NCBI RefSeq assembly: GCF_002843385.1
Contig: NZ_MVDE01000014.1
Span: 1 to 64,000 of the forward strand
DNA from: Labilibaculum manganireducens
Lineage (GTDB): Bacteria > Bacteroidota > Bacteroidia > Bacteroidales > Marinifilaceae
Length of the DNA: 64,000 bases
Direction: 5' to 3'
Position 1 is the first letter of the stretch. Each line of letters starts with the position of its first letter. A model generated the notes under the pieces. That model was not told where the DNA came from, made no database searches, and saw only the letters and a program-made list of their open reading frames with translations. A program made the translations under genes and the position numbers. This document shows positions 1 through 9,800 of this stretch, in pieces.

Positions 1-29
1 ATCAATTACTAATGGATAGATTTTTAATT

Positions 30-52
30 GTGTTTGGGATAAACCCAAACAC
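30..52. repeat. Perfect 9-bp inverted repeat upstream of nagB-like gene
   Basis: The arms GTGTTTGGG and CCCAAACAC are separated by 5 bases. No T-run follows on either strand, so it is not a convincing intrinsic terminator. It lies about 100 bases before the start of the first gene and could be an operator or a leader hairpin. Function is inferred only from position. Confidence 0.45.
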
Positions 53-154
53 GAAGAAAAATAAAGAAAAAGTCAGGCAACTCAATAATTTTGGTTTAAT
101 AGCTGCATAAAACTTAACGAACTATTGTTAAGAGATTATAGAAATAAAAAGAAA

Positions 155-2482
155 ATGAAAACATTATTTACATCAAAAGTAGAGCAGGCATTCCATGAAT
201 TATCAGGAGTGCAGGAAATTACAGCCAAAATACCTTATGTAACGGTTGATAATTTTCCAAAATTGGGTTTGATGACTTCACTTCGTTTTTTGGAGTGGGC
301 AGAACAAAATCCTCAGGGAGTAATTAGTTTGCCAACCGGTAAAACTCCGGAGTATTTTATCAAGTATACTCAGTTTCTTCTTGAGAATTGGAACAAGCCT
401 AAAGGAATCGAAATCCGCAGTCGGTATGGACTTGGGAACATGGCAAAACCAGATTTGAGTGGTTTGCAGTTTGTTCAGATTGATGAGTTTTACCCGATTG
501 ATCCGCGCCAGCACAATAGTTTTTACAACTATGTGATGAAATACTATATTGAAGGTTTTGGCTTGGAGAAATCCAATTCGTTACTGATTAATTCAGAGGA
601 AATTCCATTGGTGGACAATAAGCATTTTCTGGAAGTTTTTCCTGATTACAATATTGATTTGTCGCTTCGTTACCGCGAGGCAACAAGTGTTGTGGAAGAG
701 ATGCAGCAGAAATCAATTTTCATGATTGATAACTGGTGTACTTCTTACGAGCAAAAAATCCGCGATAAAGGCGGCATCGGGTTTTTCCTGGGCGGAATTG
801 GTCCTGATGGTCATATTGCCTTTAACACCCGTGGATCGGATCATTTTTCGACTACACGGTTAACAAAGACAAATTTCGAGACGCAGGCGGTTGCAGCAGG
901 CGATTTGGGCGGTATTGAAGTATCAAGAAACCGTTTGGTAATAACCATTGGCTTGGATACAATCACTCACGATCCAAATGCTGTTTCCATTATTTTTGCT
1001 GCAGGCGAAGCTAAAGCTGATATTGTAAAAGGATCACTGGAAAGCGAGCCTGATGCGATTTATCCGGCTTCGGTACTTCAGCGTCAGAAAAACAGCCGCT
1101 TTTATTTAACAACGGGAGCGGCCTGTAAATTGACCGATAGCGTGAACCAATTTTACAAAACAGGAGATTGGACAAAGGCAAAAAGTGAAAGAGCGGTTAT
1201 CGATCTGTGTCAGAAAATCAATAAGTATGGTCATCATTTAACTTTGGAAGATTTAAAGGCTGATCCTTACACCAGTCAAATTCCTGATTTGAATGAAGGA
1301 ACTGTTCAGGCTGTGATTGATTCCATCAAAAAGAAGTTGGAAAAAGGGATGAAGCCTGATACCAACGAGGTAATTTACCATACCGGTCCGCATCATGATG
1401 ATATCATGCTGGGAATTATGCCATATACGAACCGCCAGATGCGTTCGGCAACTAATGATGTTCATTTTTCTGTTCTTACATCCGGTTTTACCGCAGTAAC
1501 GAATGGTTTTGTTATAGGTGTATTAAAAGAGTGTCAGGAATTTATCGCCAAAGGTGAAATTCAGATGCTGGAATATCCTGATTTCTTCGAGGTAGGATTC
1601 AGTAAGAAATGGGATAAAGATGTATATCATTTCCTGAATTCGGTTGCAGCCCGAAATCAAAACGGAAAGCGAAGAGGTTTGTGTCATCGTGTAATTCGTG
1701 CTATTGTTGAAACCTGGAAAGTAAACAGCAAGGAACATCTGAATGAGACAATTGCTTTTATTATTGCAGATTTGGAAAGCAGTTACGATGGAGGTAAAAA
1801 TTCTCCTGAAGTTCAGAAAATGAAAGGGATGATTCGTGAGTTTGAAGAAGAGTTGGTTTGGGCTCATTTCGGTACTCCTGTAAAAAATGTTCATCACCTG
1901 CGTTTGGGATTCTATAAGGGGGATGTGTTCACCGAAACACCTGAAAAGAACAGGGATATGCTTCCGGTTTTGGAGGAATTCAGAAAATACAAACCCACAA
2001 TTATTAGTTTGGCTATGGATCCGGAAGGCAGTGGACCGGATACACATTATAAAGTATTGCAGGCCATTGCAGGAGCAGTTAAGGAGTGGAAAGAAGAGGA
2101 AGATTTATCGAAACTTCGAATTGTTGGTTACCGAAATGTTTGGTTTAAATACCATCCTTCCGAAGCCGATGCTATTGTTCCGGTTTCTCTAAATGCTCTT
2201 GATGTTATGGAAAACTCATTTACCGAAAGTTATTTAAGTCAGGTGAATGCATCTTTTCCAAGCTACGAGTACGATGGCAAATTCAACGAGCTGACACAAA
2301 AGGTTTGGGTGCAGCAACTGAAACAAATTCAGTTGCTTTTAGGCAAGAATTTCTTTTACGAAAATAGTCATCCATTGGTACGTGCTACTCATGGTTTGGT
2401 TTATATAAAAGAGATGAATGCTGAAGAGTTTGTGGCTATGGCACAAGACTTGGAAAAAGCAGTTGAGGAAAATCCGTTTTAA
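155..2482 (+). CDS. Glucosamine-6-phosphate deaminase-like / PIG-L deacetylase-like two-domain protein
   Basis: The protein has 775 residues. Roughly residues 30-340 resemble NagB, the enzyme that converts glucosamine-6-phosphate to fructose-6-phosphate and ammonia. Visible motifs are SLPTGKTPEYF, QIDEFYPI and FFLGGIGPDGHIAFN. From about residue 410 a second domain begins with YHTGPHHDDIMLG, which resembles the PIG-L/LmbE metal site (HPDD in classical members, PHHDD here). PIG-L enzymes remove N-acetyl groups from GlcNAc conjugates, so deacetylation and deamination could be joined in one polypeptide; that coupling is inference. I chose ATG 155 over the TTG at 125 because the intervening residues are a lysine-rich, non-conserved stretch. 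The length is far above the ~260 residues of plain NagB. It is cytoplasmic, with no signal peptide, and a strong terminator follows it. Confidence 0.8.
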   Translation: MKTLFTSKVEQAFHELSGVQEITAKIPYVTVDNFPKLGLMTSLRFLEWAEQNPQGVISLPTGKTPEYFIKYTQFLLENWNKPKGIEIRSRYGLGNMAKPDLSGLQFVQIDEFYPIDPRQHNSFYNYVMKYYIEGFGLEKSNSLLINSEEIPLVDNKHFLEVFPDYNIDLSLRYREATSVVEEMQQKSIFMIDNWCTSYEQKIRDKGGIGFFLGGIGPDGHIAFNTRGSDHFSTTRLTKTNFETQAVAAGDLGGIEVSRNRLVITIGLDTITHDPNAVSIIFAAGEAKADIVKGSLESEPDAIYPASVLQRQKNSRFYLTTGAACKLTDSVNQFYKTGDWTKAKSERAVIDLCQKINKYGHHLTLEDLKADPYTSQIPDLNEGTVQAVIDSIKKKLEKGMKPDTNEVIYHTGPHHDDIMLGIMPYTNRQMRSATNDVHFSVLTSGFTAVTNGFVIGVLKECQEFIAKGEIQMLEYPDFFEVGFSKKWDKDVYHFLNSVAARNQNGKRRGLCHRVIRAIVETWKVNSKEHLNETIAFIIADLESSYDGGKNSPEVQKMKGMIREFEEELVWAHFGTPVKNVHHLRLGFYKGDVFTETPEKNRDMLPVLEEFRKYKPTIISLAMDPEGSGPDTHYKVLQAIAGAVKEWKEEEDLSKLRIVGYRNVWFKYHPSEADAIVPVSLNALDVMENSFTESYLSQVNASFPSYEYDGKFNELTQKVWVQQLKQIQLLLGKNFFYENSHPLVRATHGLVYIKEMNAEEFVAMAQDLEKAVEENPF

Positions 2483-2503
2483 GTACCACACATAAATACC
2501 TCA

Positions 2504-2538
2504 GGATCGGGGGAGTATTCTCCCGATCCTTTTTTTTT
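2504..2538 (+). terminator. Intrinsic terminator after nagB-like gene
   Basis: The stem GGATCGGG...CCCGATCC with a further GGAG/TCTCC extension is followed by a run of nine T. It closes the first transcription unit. Confidence 0.9.
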
Positions 2539-2890
2539 GCAGTGTAACGAATAGATCGGAAACAGAATAAAATGAGTTGGATTTCTTACTTTTGCGGAAG
2601 TGTACCCCCGCAATCGGACAATATAGAGGAATTATTGTTTTGCATGCAGCAAAAAAGTCCCCTTTAGGGGATTTAGGGGTAAAAAAGATAAACCCGACAC
2701 GATACCGTTTCTCATATTTAGTATGAAACGTCCATGTCAAAGCGATTTTGACACACAGGGAGATGATTATTCTCAGCTTGGTAATTCCGAAAGCTTTCGG
2801 AACCATATGGCAACTTAAAAACAAATAATAAACAGATGAAAAGAGATGGAATTTAAGAATATGATACATTTTATTTTTAGGAAAACAATA
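2539..2890. other. Gene-free region rich in palindromes
   Basis: No credible gene is seen. The stretch holds several dyads: TTGCGG/CCGCAA near 2594-2615, GTTTC-tCATA...TATG-AAAC at 2707-2729, GTCAAA/TTTGAC around 2736-2751, and a perfect 18-bp palindrome TTCCGAAAGCTTTCGGAA at 2785-2802. A CCCCTTTAGGGGATTTAGGGG word near 2659-2680 recurs in related form at the window's right end and looks like an interspersed repeat. The region precedes the ROK kinase and may hold operators. Confidence 0.5.
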
Positions 2891-3067
2891 GTCGTAGCAC
2901 CACGACAGCAGTGGTCGTAGCACCACGACAGCAGTGGTCGTAGCACCACGACGGTAATGGTCGTAGTACCACGACGGTAATGGTCGTAGTACCACGACGG
3001 TAATGGTCGTAGTACCACGACGGTAATGGTCGTAGTACCACGACGGTAATGGTCGTAGCACCACGAC
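2891..3067. repeat. 23-bp tandem repeat array, 7 full copies plus 16 bp
   Basis: Unit starts are 2891, 2914, 2937, 2960, 2983, 3006 and 3029, with a partial copy from 3052. Each unit begins with GTCGTAGYACCACGAC, whose ends GTCGT and ACGAC form a dyad, followed by a 7-base linker. The first two units have linker AGCAGTG; the others have GGTAATG. There are no variable spacers, so this is not a CRISPR. The array ends 27 bases before the kinase start codon, in promoter or leader position. Confidence 0.95.
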
Positions 3068-3093
3068 AATTTTTTGTATTAAAATCAATTGGA

Positions 3094-4047
3094 ATGACAG
3101 ATATAGCAATAGGTATAGACATAGGAGGAACCAATACAGTTTTTTCGTGTATTGACGCAAACGGAAAATCATGGGGAAATGGAACCATTCCTACTCAGGA
3201 GCAGGAACGATTCGAGGATTTTCTGAATGACTTGTGTGATTCAATTGATAAGACGATTGAAGATTCAGGTGAAGATTTGAAACTAATTGGAATAGGTATT
3301 GGAGCTCCCAATGGAAATTACCATACCGGTACCATCGAAAATGCCGCCAATTTACGGTGGAAAGGATTGCTGGAAATTTCCCGTTTGGTGAAGGAACGCA
3401 TGAATGTACCTGTAAAATTGACCAATGATGCCAATGCTGCCGCTTTGGGTGAGCGTATATTCGGAGGTGCCAAAAACATGGATGACTACATGGTGATTAC
3501 TCTGGGTACAGGTTTGGGAAGCGGCATTGTTGTAAACGGCGGCTTGCTTTACGGACATGATGGATTTGCCGGAGAAGTCGGACACATTATTATGCGGCCC
3601 GAAGGACGGGAGTGCGGCTGTGGACGAAGAGGTTGCCTGGAGACTTATGTATCGGCTACCGGAGTAAAACGAACTGCATATAAGATGTTGGCGAAGCATA
3701 TGGGTGATAGTTCTTTGCGGGCAGTTCCGTTTAATGATTTAACTGCTAAAATGGTTGCTGATGCGGCCAATAACGGAGACCTGTTGGCGATGGAAGTGTT
3801 TGCCTATACCGGAAAAATGTTAGGGGAAGCTTTGGCAAATGTGGCTTCGGTAACCAGTCCTAAAGCTATTTTCTTTTTTGGAGGACTGGCAAAAGCAGGC
3901 GAGCTTCTTTTTGAACCCGTTCGTGAGGCAATGGAGAAGAATTTACTCTTTCTGTATAAGAATAAAATCAGCCTGTTGCCTTCAGAATTAGGCGATGATG
4001 CGGCAGTTTTAGGCGCAGCCGCTTTAATATGGAACGATCAGGCGTAA
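3094..4047 (+). CDS. ROK-family sugar kinase
   Basis: This 317-residue protein phosphorylates a hexose or N-acetylhexosamine with ATP in the cytoplasm. The phosphate-1 loop IAIGIDIGGTNT is at the N-terminus. The hexose-binding segment LTNDANAAALGE, then ITLGTGLGSGIV, then the ROK zinc motif CGCGRRGCLETY follow in order. The precise sugar cannot be read from the sequence; glucokinase or an amino-sugar kinase is likely given the NagB-like neighbour. An in-frame ATG at 3049 lies inside the tandem repeat and would add a non-conserved extension, so ATG 3094 is preferred. It forms its own transcription unit, bounded by the repeat-bearing promoter region and a terminator. Confidence 0.9.
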   Translation: MTDIAIGIDIGGTNTVFSCIDANGKSWGNGTIPTQEQERFEDFLNDLCDSIDKTIEDSGEDLKLIGIGIGAPNGNYHTGTIENAANLRWKGLLEISRLVKERMNVPVKLTNDANAAALGERIFGGAKNMDDYMVITLGTGLGSGIVVNGGLLYGHDGFAGEVGHIIMRPEGRECGCGRRGCLETYVSATGVKRTAYKMLAKHMGDSSLRAVPFNDLTAKMVADAANNGDLLAMEVFAYTGKMLGEALANVASVTSPKAIFFFGGLAKAGELLFEPVREAMEKNLLFLYKNKISLLPSELGDDAAVLGAAALIWNDQA

Positions 4048-4076
4048 TGATTCCAATAAAATACTGATTGATATGG

Positions 4077-4106
4077 CCGTTTCACAATGTGGTGAAACGG
4101 TTTTTT
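4077..4106 (+). terminator. Intrinsic terminator after ROK kinase
   Basis: A perfect stem CCGTTTCAC/GTGAAACGG with a 6-base loop is followed by six T. It reaches the stop codon of the convergent oxidoreductase gene. Confidence 0.9.
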
Positions 4107-5451
4107 ACTTCGGACTACTTCCTGGTTTGGGTATTTCTTTTGAAACAGCAACAGGCCCAATCACATAAGTTTTTGGTCCCAAATACAAATCAGAATTCAT
4201 CATTTCGTCCCAGCTTACTTCTTTTCCGGTATAAGCAGCTATTCTTCCCATAATACCGGTAAGGGTTGATGCTGCAATTTGGAAAGCCTCATTTACCGGA
4301 TTGCCGGTTCGAATGGCTGTAAGCAAATCAATAAGTTCCTGATCGTAAGGGTTTGTTGCCAATCGGCTTAGAGTAGAGCCATTCCCTTTTCGGGGATAAT
4401 CAAAAGTCCATTTTACCGATCCGTCAGGATTGTATATTGTATTTTCACAATTTGTACTTCCCTTGCTGCCTTGAATACGATCAGAAATTGAATTGCTGCA
4501 ATCATTAATCTGACGGCACATGCTGTGGTAATGGATATCTTTATCGTACACAAAATCGACACTGAACATGTCGTACTGATCGCCGGTAATTCTTTGCTGC
4601 CGGGCACCAAAACCAAGAGCCTTTTCGGGATGTTTGCCTACAAACCAATTCACGGTATCTAAATTGTGAACATTTTGTTCTACAATATGATCGCCCGAAA
4701 GCCAGCACCAGTTCACCCAGTTTCGAATCATATTTTCCAGCTCAGACCAATCGGCCCGGGGATTTCTGTGCCAGAGTTTACCCACATTGTAATAGCTGTT
4801 AGCCGATACAATTTCGCCGATTTCTCCCTTGGCTACCTGTTTAAACGTTTCAATGTAATCCTGCTGATGACGTTTTATCGTTCCGGTTACTACCGATAAT
4901 CCCAACATTTTAGCCTTTTCGGCAGCTACCATTACGGAACGGACACCAACCGGATCAACAGCCACAGGTTTTTCCATGAATACATGCTTTTTGGCTTTTA
5001 CACAAGCTTCGAAATGTTGTGGTCTGAAGTGCGGAGGCGTTGCAAGAATCACAATGTCTATGTCGCAGTTCATCAGTTTCCCGAAGGAATTGATACCTGA
5101 GAAACACTTGTCGGGAGAAATTTCAAGTCCCTTTTGTTCTTTTATTTTCAAACGACAAGCATCAATACGGTCTTGAAAAACATCAGCCAGGGCCACAATT
5201 TCAACATTGGGTCCGGCATTCAAAAAGTTTAATGCGGCACCCGTTCCCCGGTAACCACAGCCAACAATACCAGCTTTTAAAAGTGGTCCATCAGGAGCTC
5301 TGTTCAACATGGGAGGAAAAGTATATTCTCTCTTTTTGCCCGATTGACAAGAAGTTAGAAAGGGACTAATTCCAATGGCACCTATGATTCCTGCAGCGGC
5401 AGCATTGCGCAGAAAATTTCTTCGGCTGTTGTTGTAATCATTGCTATTCAT
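4105..5451 (-). CDS. Tat-exported Gfo/Idh/MocA-family oxidoreductase
   Basis: The 448-residue protein starts with a twin-arginine signal (SRRNFLRN, then a hydrophobic stretch ending FLTSCQSG, which could also be lipidated). A Rossmann fold follows with AGIVGCGYRGTG, then the family signature MEKPVAVDP. Family members are NAD(P)-dependent sugar oxidoreductases. Tat export implies folding with the cofactor already bound and action in the periplasm or on the membrane. It lies 24 bases behind the tetraheme-cytochrome gene and is the last gene of the hybrid-sensor operon. The substrate is unknown. A glycosidase of GH109 type is possible, but the GH109-like motif seen in the 33.2-kb gene is not evident here. 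Confidence 0.85.
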   Translation of the reverse strand: MNSNDYNNSRRNFLRNAAAAGIIGAIGISPFLTSCQSGKKREYTFPPMLNRAPDGPLLKAGIVGCGYRGTGAALNFLNAGPNVEIVALADVFQDRIDACRLKIKEQKGLEISPDKCFSGINSFGKLMNCDIDIVILATPPHFRPQHFEACVKAKKHVFMEKPVAVDPVGVRSVMVAAEKAKMLGLSVVTGTIKRHQQDYIETFKQVAKGEIGEIVSANSYYNVGKLWHRNPRADWSELENMIRNWVNWCWLSGDHIVEQNVHNLDTVNWFVGKHPEKALGFGARQQRITGDQYDMFSVDFVYDKDIHYHSMCRQINDCSNSISDRIQGSKGSTNCENTIYNPDGSVKWTFDYPRKGNGSTLSRLATNPYDQELIDLLTAIRTGNPVNEAFQIAASTLTGIMGRIAAYTGKEVSWDEMMNSDLYLGPKTYVIGPVAVSKEIPKPGSSPK

Positions 5452-5475
5452 ATTGTCGGAGAGTAAAAATGAAGA

Positions 5476-6876
5476 TTATTTGATTCTGTTGTTCTGATTT
5501 TCCTGAGGCCATTCGCAAACTACACGGAAACCAACATCATTGCAATCGGAATACCACCAGATGCTTTTGGGGATTTGAGGATCGGTTCTCATCCATTTAT
5601 CATGTTCGGTATGATCTTTAAAGTTCCAAAGCAGTTCGTGCACAGAGCTTTTAAATGATCCTCCTTTGATTATATACTCGGTTTTCCGATCTATTCTTAC
5701 CGTATCAAGGCAAAATTCCCGAACATTACCCAGCAGGTTTACAATGCCAAATTTGTTTGGCAAAACCTCTTCCGGCAAACCCGTTTTTCCATTGCTGTTT
5801 TCTTTCCAAATCACGTAATTATTAATTTTACCACCCGGTTTTTTTAATAGATTCAGAACAATGTTTTTTGCTGTATAATCTGAAGTTTTACCACCAAAAA
5901 AGAATTCTTCATTTTCATTGGTTCCGGTAGCGTATTCCCATTCTGCGGCCGTTGGCAAACGGTAAGTTTTTCCGGTTTTTTGAGAAAGCCATCTGCAATA
6001 AGTATTTGCAGCATGCCAGGACATGGTAATTGCGGGCCGGTTTCCCATTCCCCATCCTTGCGAAGGATCTCCAAAGGGTGGGGTTGCTCCTGAAATGGCA
6101 TCAACATCAGTATTGGTTTCGGTACGGCCTTCCGATTCAGTTTCGCGAAGGAATGCCTGGTATTCATTCCATGTTACCTCTGTTTTAGCTATAAAAAAGG
6201 ATTTATTCAATTCTTTAACTATTGGCAGAGCGATCATTTCAAAAGCAATCGAAGTTCCAGGGATTTGTTCTGTGAAATTCTTGAAATCGCTTACTTCGGC
6301 AGCCTTGTTGTATTTTATTTCAGTTTGTGAGGATTTTAAAAAATCGAAGTTTCCAATGTGCGATTTCTTTTCACCATGCCCAACACCTAAATGGCAATTG
6401 AAACAATCCAAATCAGCTTTATTGTTTTTATAGTAAAGATGTGCTTCATCTCCTTTCTTTGACAAGTGCAGGGGAAATAAATTTTGGTGACAGCTGATAC
6501 AGGATTCTGTGAACGTATGATGCTTTGCTTTTTCCAGAGTGGATTTTTCGGTCCAATTAATCTTGTTCATATCCTTACACCAATAGGAGTAAAGGTCTCT
6601 TGCGCCTGCTTTTATTTTTTCAGGCCAATAAGCCATATGTTCTTTGGGTGGTAAATGGCAATCAACACAGTGAACGGTAACACCACTTTTATTGTTGTGA
6701 TGAGATGATATTCTCCATTCATTATCGGTATTGGAATGCACATGACAAGACATGCAGTATTCATCGGAGGAACTCAAATGATCAATTCCCTTAAGGCCTG
6801 TAACAAATACAAGAGCAAAAAGGAAAGACGAAAGTATGAACAGAAGAAATTTGTATTTACGGAGGGACTTATTCAT
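5476..6876 (-). CDS. NapC/NrfH-like tetraheme cytochrome fused to SUMF1/FGE-type domain
   Basis: An N-terminal membrane anchor (about residues 8-28) leads into four CxxCH haem motifs at residues 41-45 (CMSCH), 70-74 (CVDCH), 126-130 (CISCH) and 158-162 (CFNCH). This arrangement resembles the NapC/NirT/NrfH quinol dehydrogenases. From about residue 205 to the end there is a SUMF1-type domain: [43 protein letters not shown] and NDVGFRVVC. True formylglycine-generating enzymes use a cysteine pair, which I cannot assign here, so the domain may be binding rather than catalytic. The gene sits 11 bases after the hybrid-sensor stop and 24 bases before the Tat oxidoreductase. An inferred role is passing electrons between membrane quinol and a periplasmic sugar reaction. 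Confidence 0.82.
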   Translation of the reverse strand: MNKSLRKYKFLLFILSSFLFALVFVTGLKGIDHLSSSDEYCMSCHVHSNTDNEWRISSHHNNKSGVTVHCVDCHLPPKEHMAYWPEKIKAGARDLYSYWCKDMNKINWTEKSTLEKAKHHTFTESCISCHQNLFPLHLSKKGDEAHLYYKNNKADLDCFNCHLGVGHGEKKSHIGNFDFLKSSQTEIKYNKAAEVSDFKNFTEQIPGTSIAFEMIALPIVKELNKSFFIAKTEVTWNEYQAFLRETESEGRTETNTDVDAISGATPPFGDPSQGWGMGNRPAITMSWHAANTYCRWLSQKTGKTYRLPTAAEWEYATGTNENEEFFFGGKTSDYTAKNIVLNLLKKPGGKINNYVIWKENSNGKTGLPEEVLPNKFGIVNLLGNVREFCLDTVRIDRKTEYIIKGGSFKSSVHELLWNFKDHTEHDKWMRTDPQIPKSIWWYSDCNDVGFRVVCEWPQENQNNRIK

Positions 6877-6887
6877 CAGAAAATCAA

Positions 6888-9800
6888 TTAATCAATATCC
6901 GGGTTTAAATTATCTGAAGAACTCAACGCTTTGTATTCCAGTTTGTATTGCTTAGGTGTTTTTTTATATTCTTTCTTGAAACATTTGGAGAAATATTTCG
7001 GATCATTAAATCCTACTTTAAAAGCAATTTCCGAGATAGTTAAATTGTGATTAAATAGTATAGGAACGGCTTTTCGCAATCTGAATGTGCGGACAAAATC
7101 GACTAGTGTTTTACCTGTTAAAGATAGAAATCTTCGGTAAATGTTGGAATAGCTCATGTTTAAACTCACGGCTAGTTCTTCCAATCTAAATTCCGGATCT
7201 TCAAAATTATTCTCTATTTCCTGAAGAACCGATTCTATGAACTTCTCATCCGGAGATTCTATTTCAAGCTCTTTGCAATCTGTAAGAATCTCAGCACGAT
7301 ATTGTTCTATTACTCTTCTTTGAGCGTCTAAAATGTTGTTTACTTTTAACAAGAGCTCTTTTACATTAAATGGTTTGTTAATGTATTCAATAGCACCAAA
7401 TTTCAGCCCTTCCAGTTTCGAGCTTGTCGTATTTTTTGTTGTCAGTAATATAATTGGAATGTGACGGGTGCATTTTTTCTCTTTTAAATTTTTGCAGAGT
7501 GTAATTCCGTCCATAATCGGCATCATTACATCACTTAAAATGATATCAGCCTTGTAGTCAGACAGGCAGGAAAGAGCCTCCTGTCCATTTTGAGCAACTC
7601 TTACATTGTAGAACATTTTAAAGCTATCTTCCAAAAACAGCAGCATTTCATAATTGTCTTCAACAATCAAGATGTTTTTTTTGTTTTCATCAGGAATTAA
7701 TTCTCTTAATTCCTGAGTGATATTTGAAGGTAGAACCGGAGTTTCATTTATTTCTTCCCTGCTGGATTCATGATAAGCAAATTCGTCCTGTCCGAAATGC
7801 TGATTACCAGTTGGTATTGAAATGGTAAATGTTGTTCCTTTATGGAGTTCAGATTCAACAGAGATTTCCCCTTTGTGCAGGAGAATTAATTCTTTGCTTA
7901 AGGCCAGTCCTATTCCTGTTCCTCCAATTGCTTTTCCATCTTTCGATTGATAAAACAGATTAAAGATATTTGTAAGTTCATTGCCTGGAATACCAATACC
8001 GGTATCGGTTATTTTAATCTCTGCTTTTCTTTCTTCAATATTCTCAGTAACGGCGATTGTTATTTTTCCTTCCCGGGGAGTAAATTTGAAGGCATTGGCC
8101 AAAAGATTGTAAATCACATGCTCCAGTTTTTGCTGATCGTACCAAAGCATAATTTCTTCTTTTTCAACTCCTTCCACGTTAAAGTCAATTTGCTTGAATC
8201 GGGCTTGCTCCATAAAAGAAAGAGCTGTTTTATGAATATCTTTAATAATGTTATTCTCGCTGACGCTGATTTTTAATTTTCCCAATTCCTTATTTCGTAT
8301 TGTCATTAATTCCATTGCAATCCGCGACAATCGGTTCGCATTGTTCTTAATAACCTGCAGGCGCTGTCTAAGCAGTAAATTCCCCTCTGCGCGTTCAATC
8401 ATGTTTTCGATGGGCGATAAAATCAAGGTTAGCGGCGTTTGAATTTCATGCGACATTTTTGCAAAGAAATTCATCTTCAATTCATATAATTCCTTGTCCT
8501 TTTCATTTTGAAGTTCTTTTAAATACAGTTTTTTCTTTAATCGGGCCCACATAATGGAATAACGAATGATAAAAAAACTGATGATTAAAATCAGGAATGT
8601 ATAAATCAAATAAGCCCACCATCTTAGCCAAAACGGAGGAAGAATTTTAACCTCTATTGTTTGTGTCTGAATATCCCAAACGTTTCTTTTGGTTCCTGCT
8701 TTTACTTCAAACGTATAATTGCCGTAAGGGATATTGGTATAAGTGGCCACCCGCATGTTTTCGGTTGTGATCCAATCATTATCAAATTCTTTTAGCCGGT
8801 AGGCATAAAAATAGTTTGGATCCAGATGATCGTTTATTACTGAGAATTGAAAAGAAAAAGAGGTCTGTTTGTGATTGAGCGTCAAAGTTTTTATTTGTTC
8901 GATACCTGCTTTCAGTTGTTCCGGAATTAATTCTTCTGCATCCCGGTTCACAATTTTAAGCTGATTAACGCGAAGGCGTAACTCCTTTTTTGTTTTTTTT
9001 ATTCGGGAGGGATCAAAATGATTTAATCCTCCCACACCTCCAAAATAGAGGATCCCATCTTTATCTTTGGCAGCACTTCCCGAAAGAAAGCGATCTTTTA
9101 AAGTGCCGTTTTTCCAGGAATAAAAATAACTGCGGCCCGCCGCAAGATCCAGATGAGAAATACCGTTTACCCGTGAAACCCATAAATTTAAGCTGTCTGC
9201 AGCAATCACAGCTATTACTCCGTGAATTTCTTCATTACTAAATCCGGTAATAGGTACCGTTTTTTTCTCTTTAGTACTGAATTTAAGTAGTTTGGAATAA
9301 GAATTTACAAAATAGAGATTGCCGTGATCATCTGTAGTACCGTGGCTGATACTATTCTCAGGCTTATTTTTAGTGTTTACTAATTGAAAAGGGATGAAAA
9401 AGGAATCTTCCAATTTTTTTTCCTCTTGAAATAAGAACAATCCACCGTCAATCATTCCTATCCAAATCTGATTGTTTTCATCTTCTAAAAAGACCTCTGC
9501 GATACTTCCTTTAAGGCCGTTTTTATTGTGCGGATAAAAGGCTGTTTGTTTGCCGGATAGTGAGTAGACAGATATCCCCACGTTACTGCCAACCCAAATT
9601 CTGTTTTTATTGTCGATAAATAAAGACCTGATATCTGTAGCCATCTGTCCGACCTTATTTACTGCTTTTATCGATGAAAATTTATTTGTCTTTGTATCGT
9701 AAAGGAGCAATCCGTTAAGGTAAGTTCCAATCCATTTGTTTTGGTTTTCATCCTCAACCAGGGCTTGAATGTAATTCCCTGTCAGCCCATTGGCTGTGTT

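Noticed and set aside
1523-2047. Minus-strand 174-codon frame inside the nagB-like gene
   Set aside because: It is a shadow of a strongly supported plus-strand gene.
2891-3067. Possible CRISPR array
   Set aside because: The units are contiguous with no variable spacers and there are no cas genes in the window.
2501-3172. Long minus-strand frames with repeated WYYDHYRRGTTT-like peptides
   Set aside because: They are produced by the 23-bp tandem DNA repeat read in several frames. No start signal, domain or extension beyond the repeat supports a protein.
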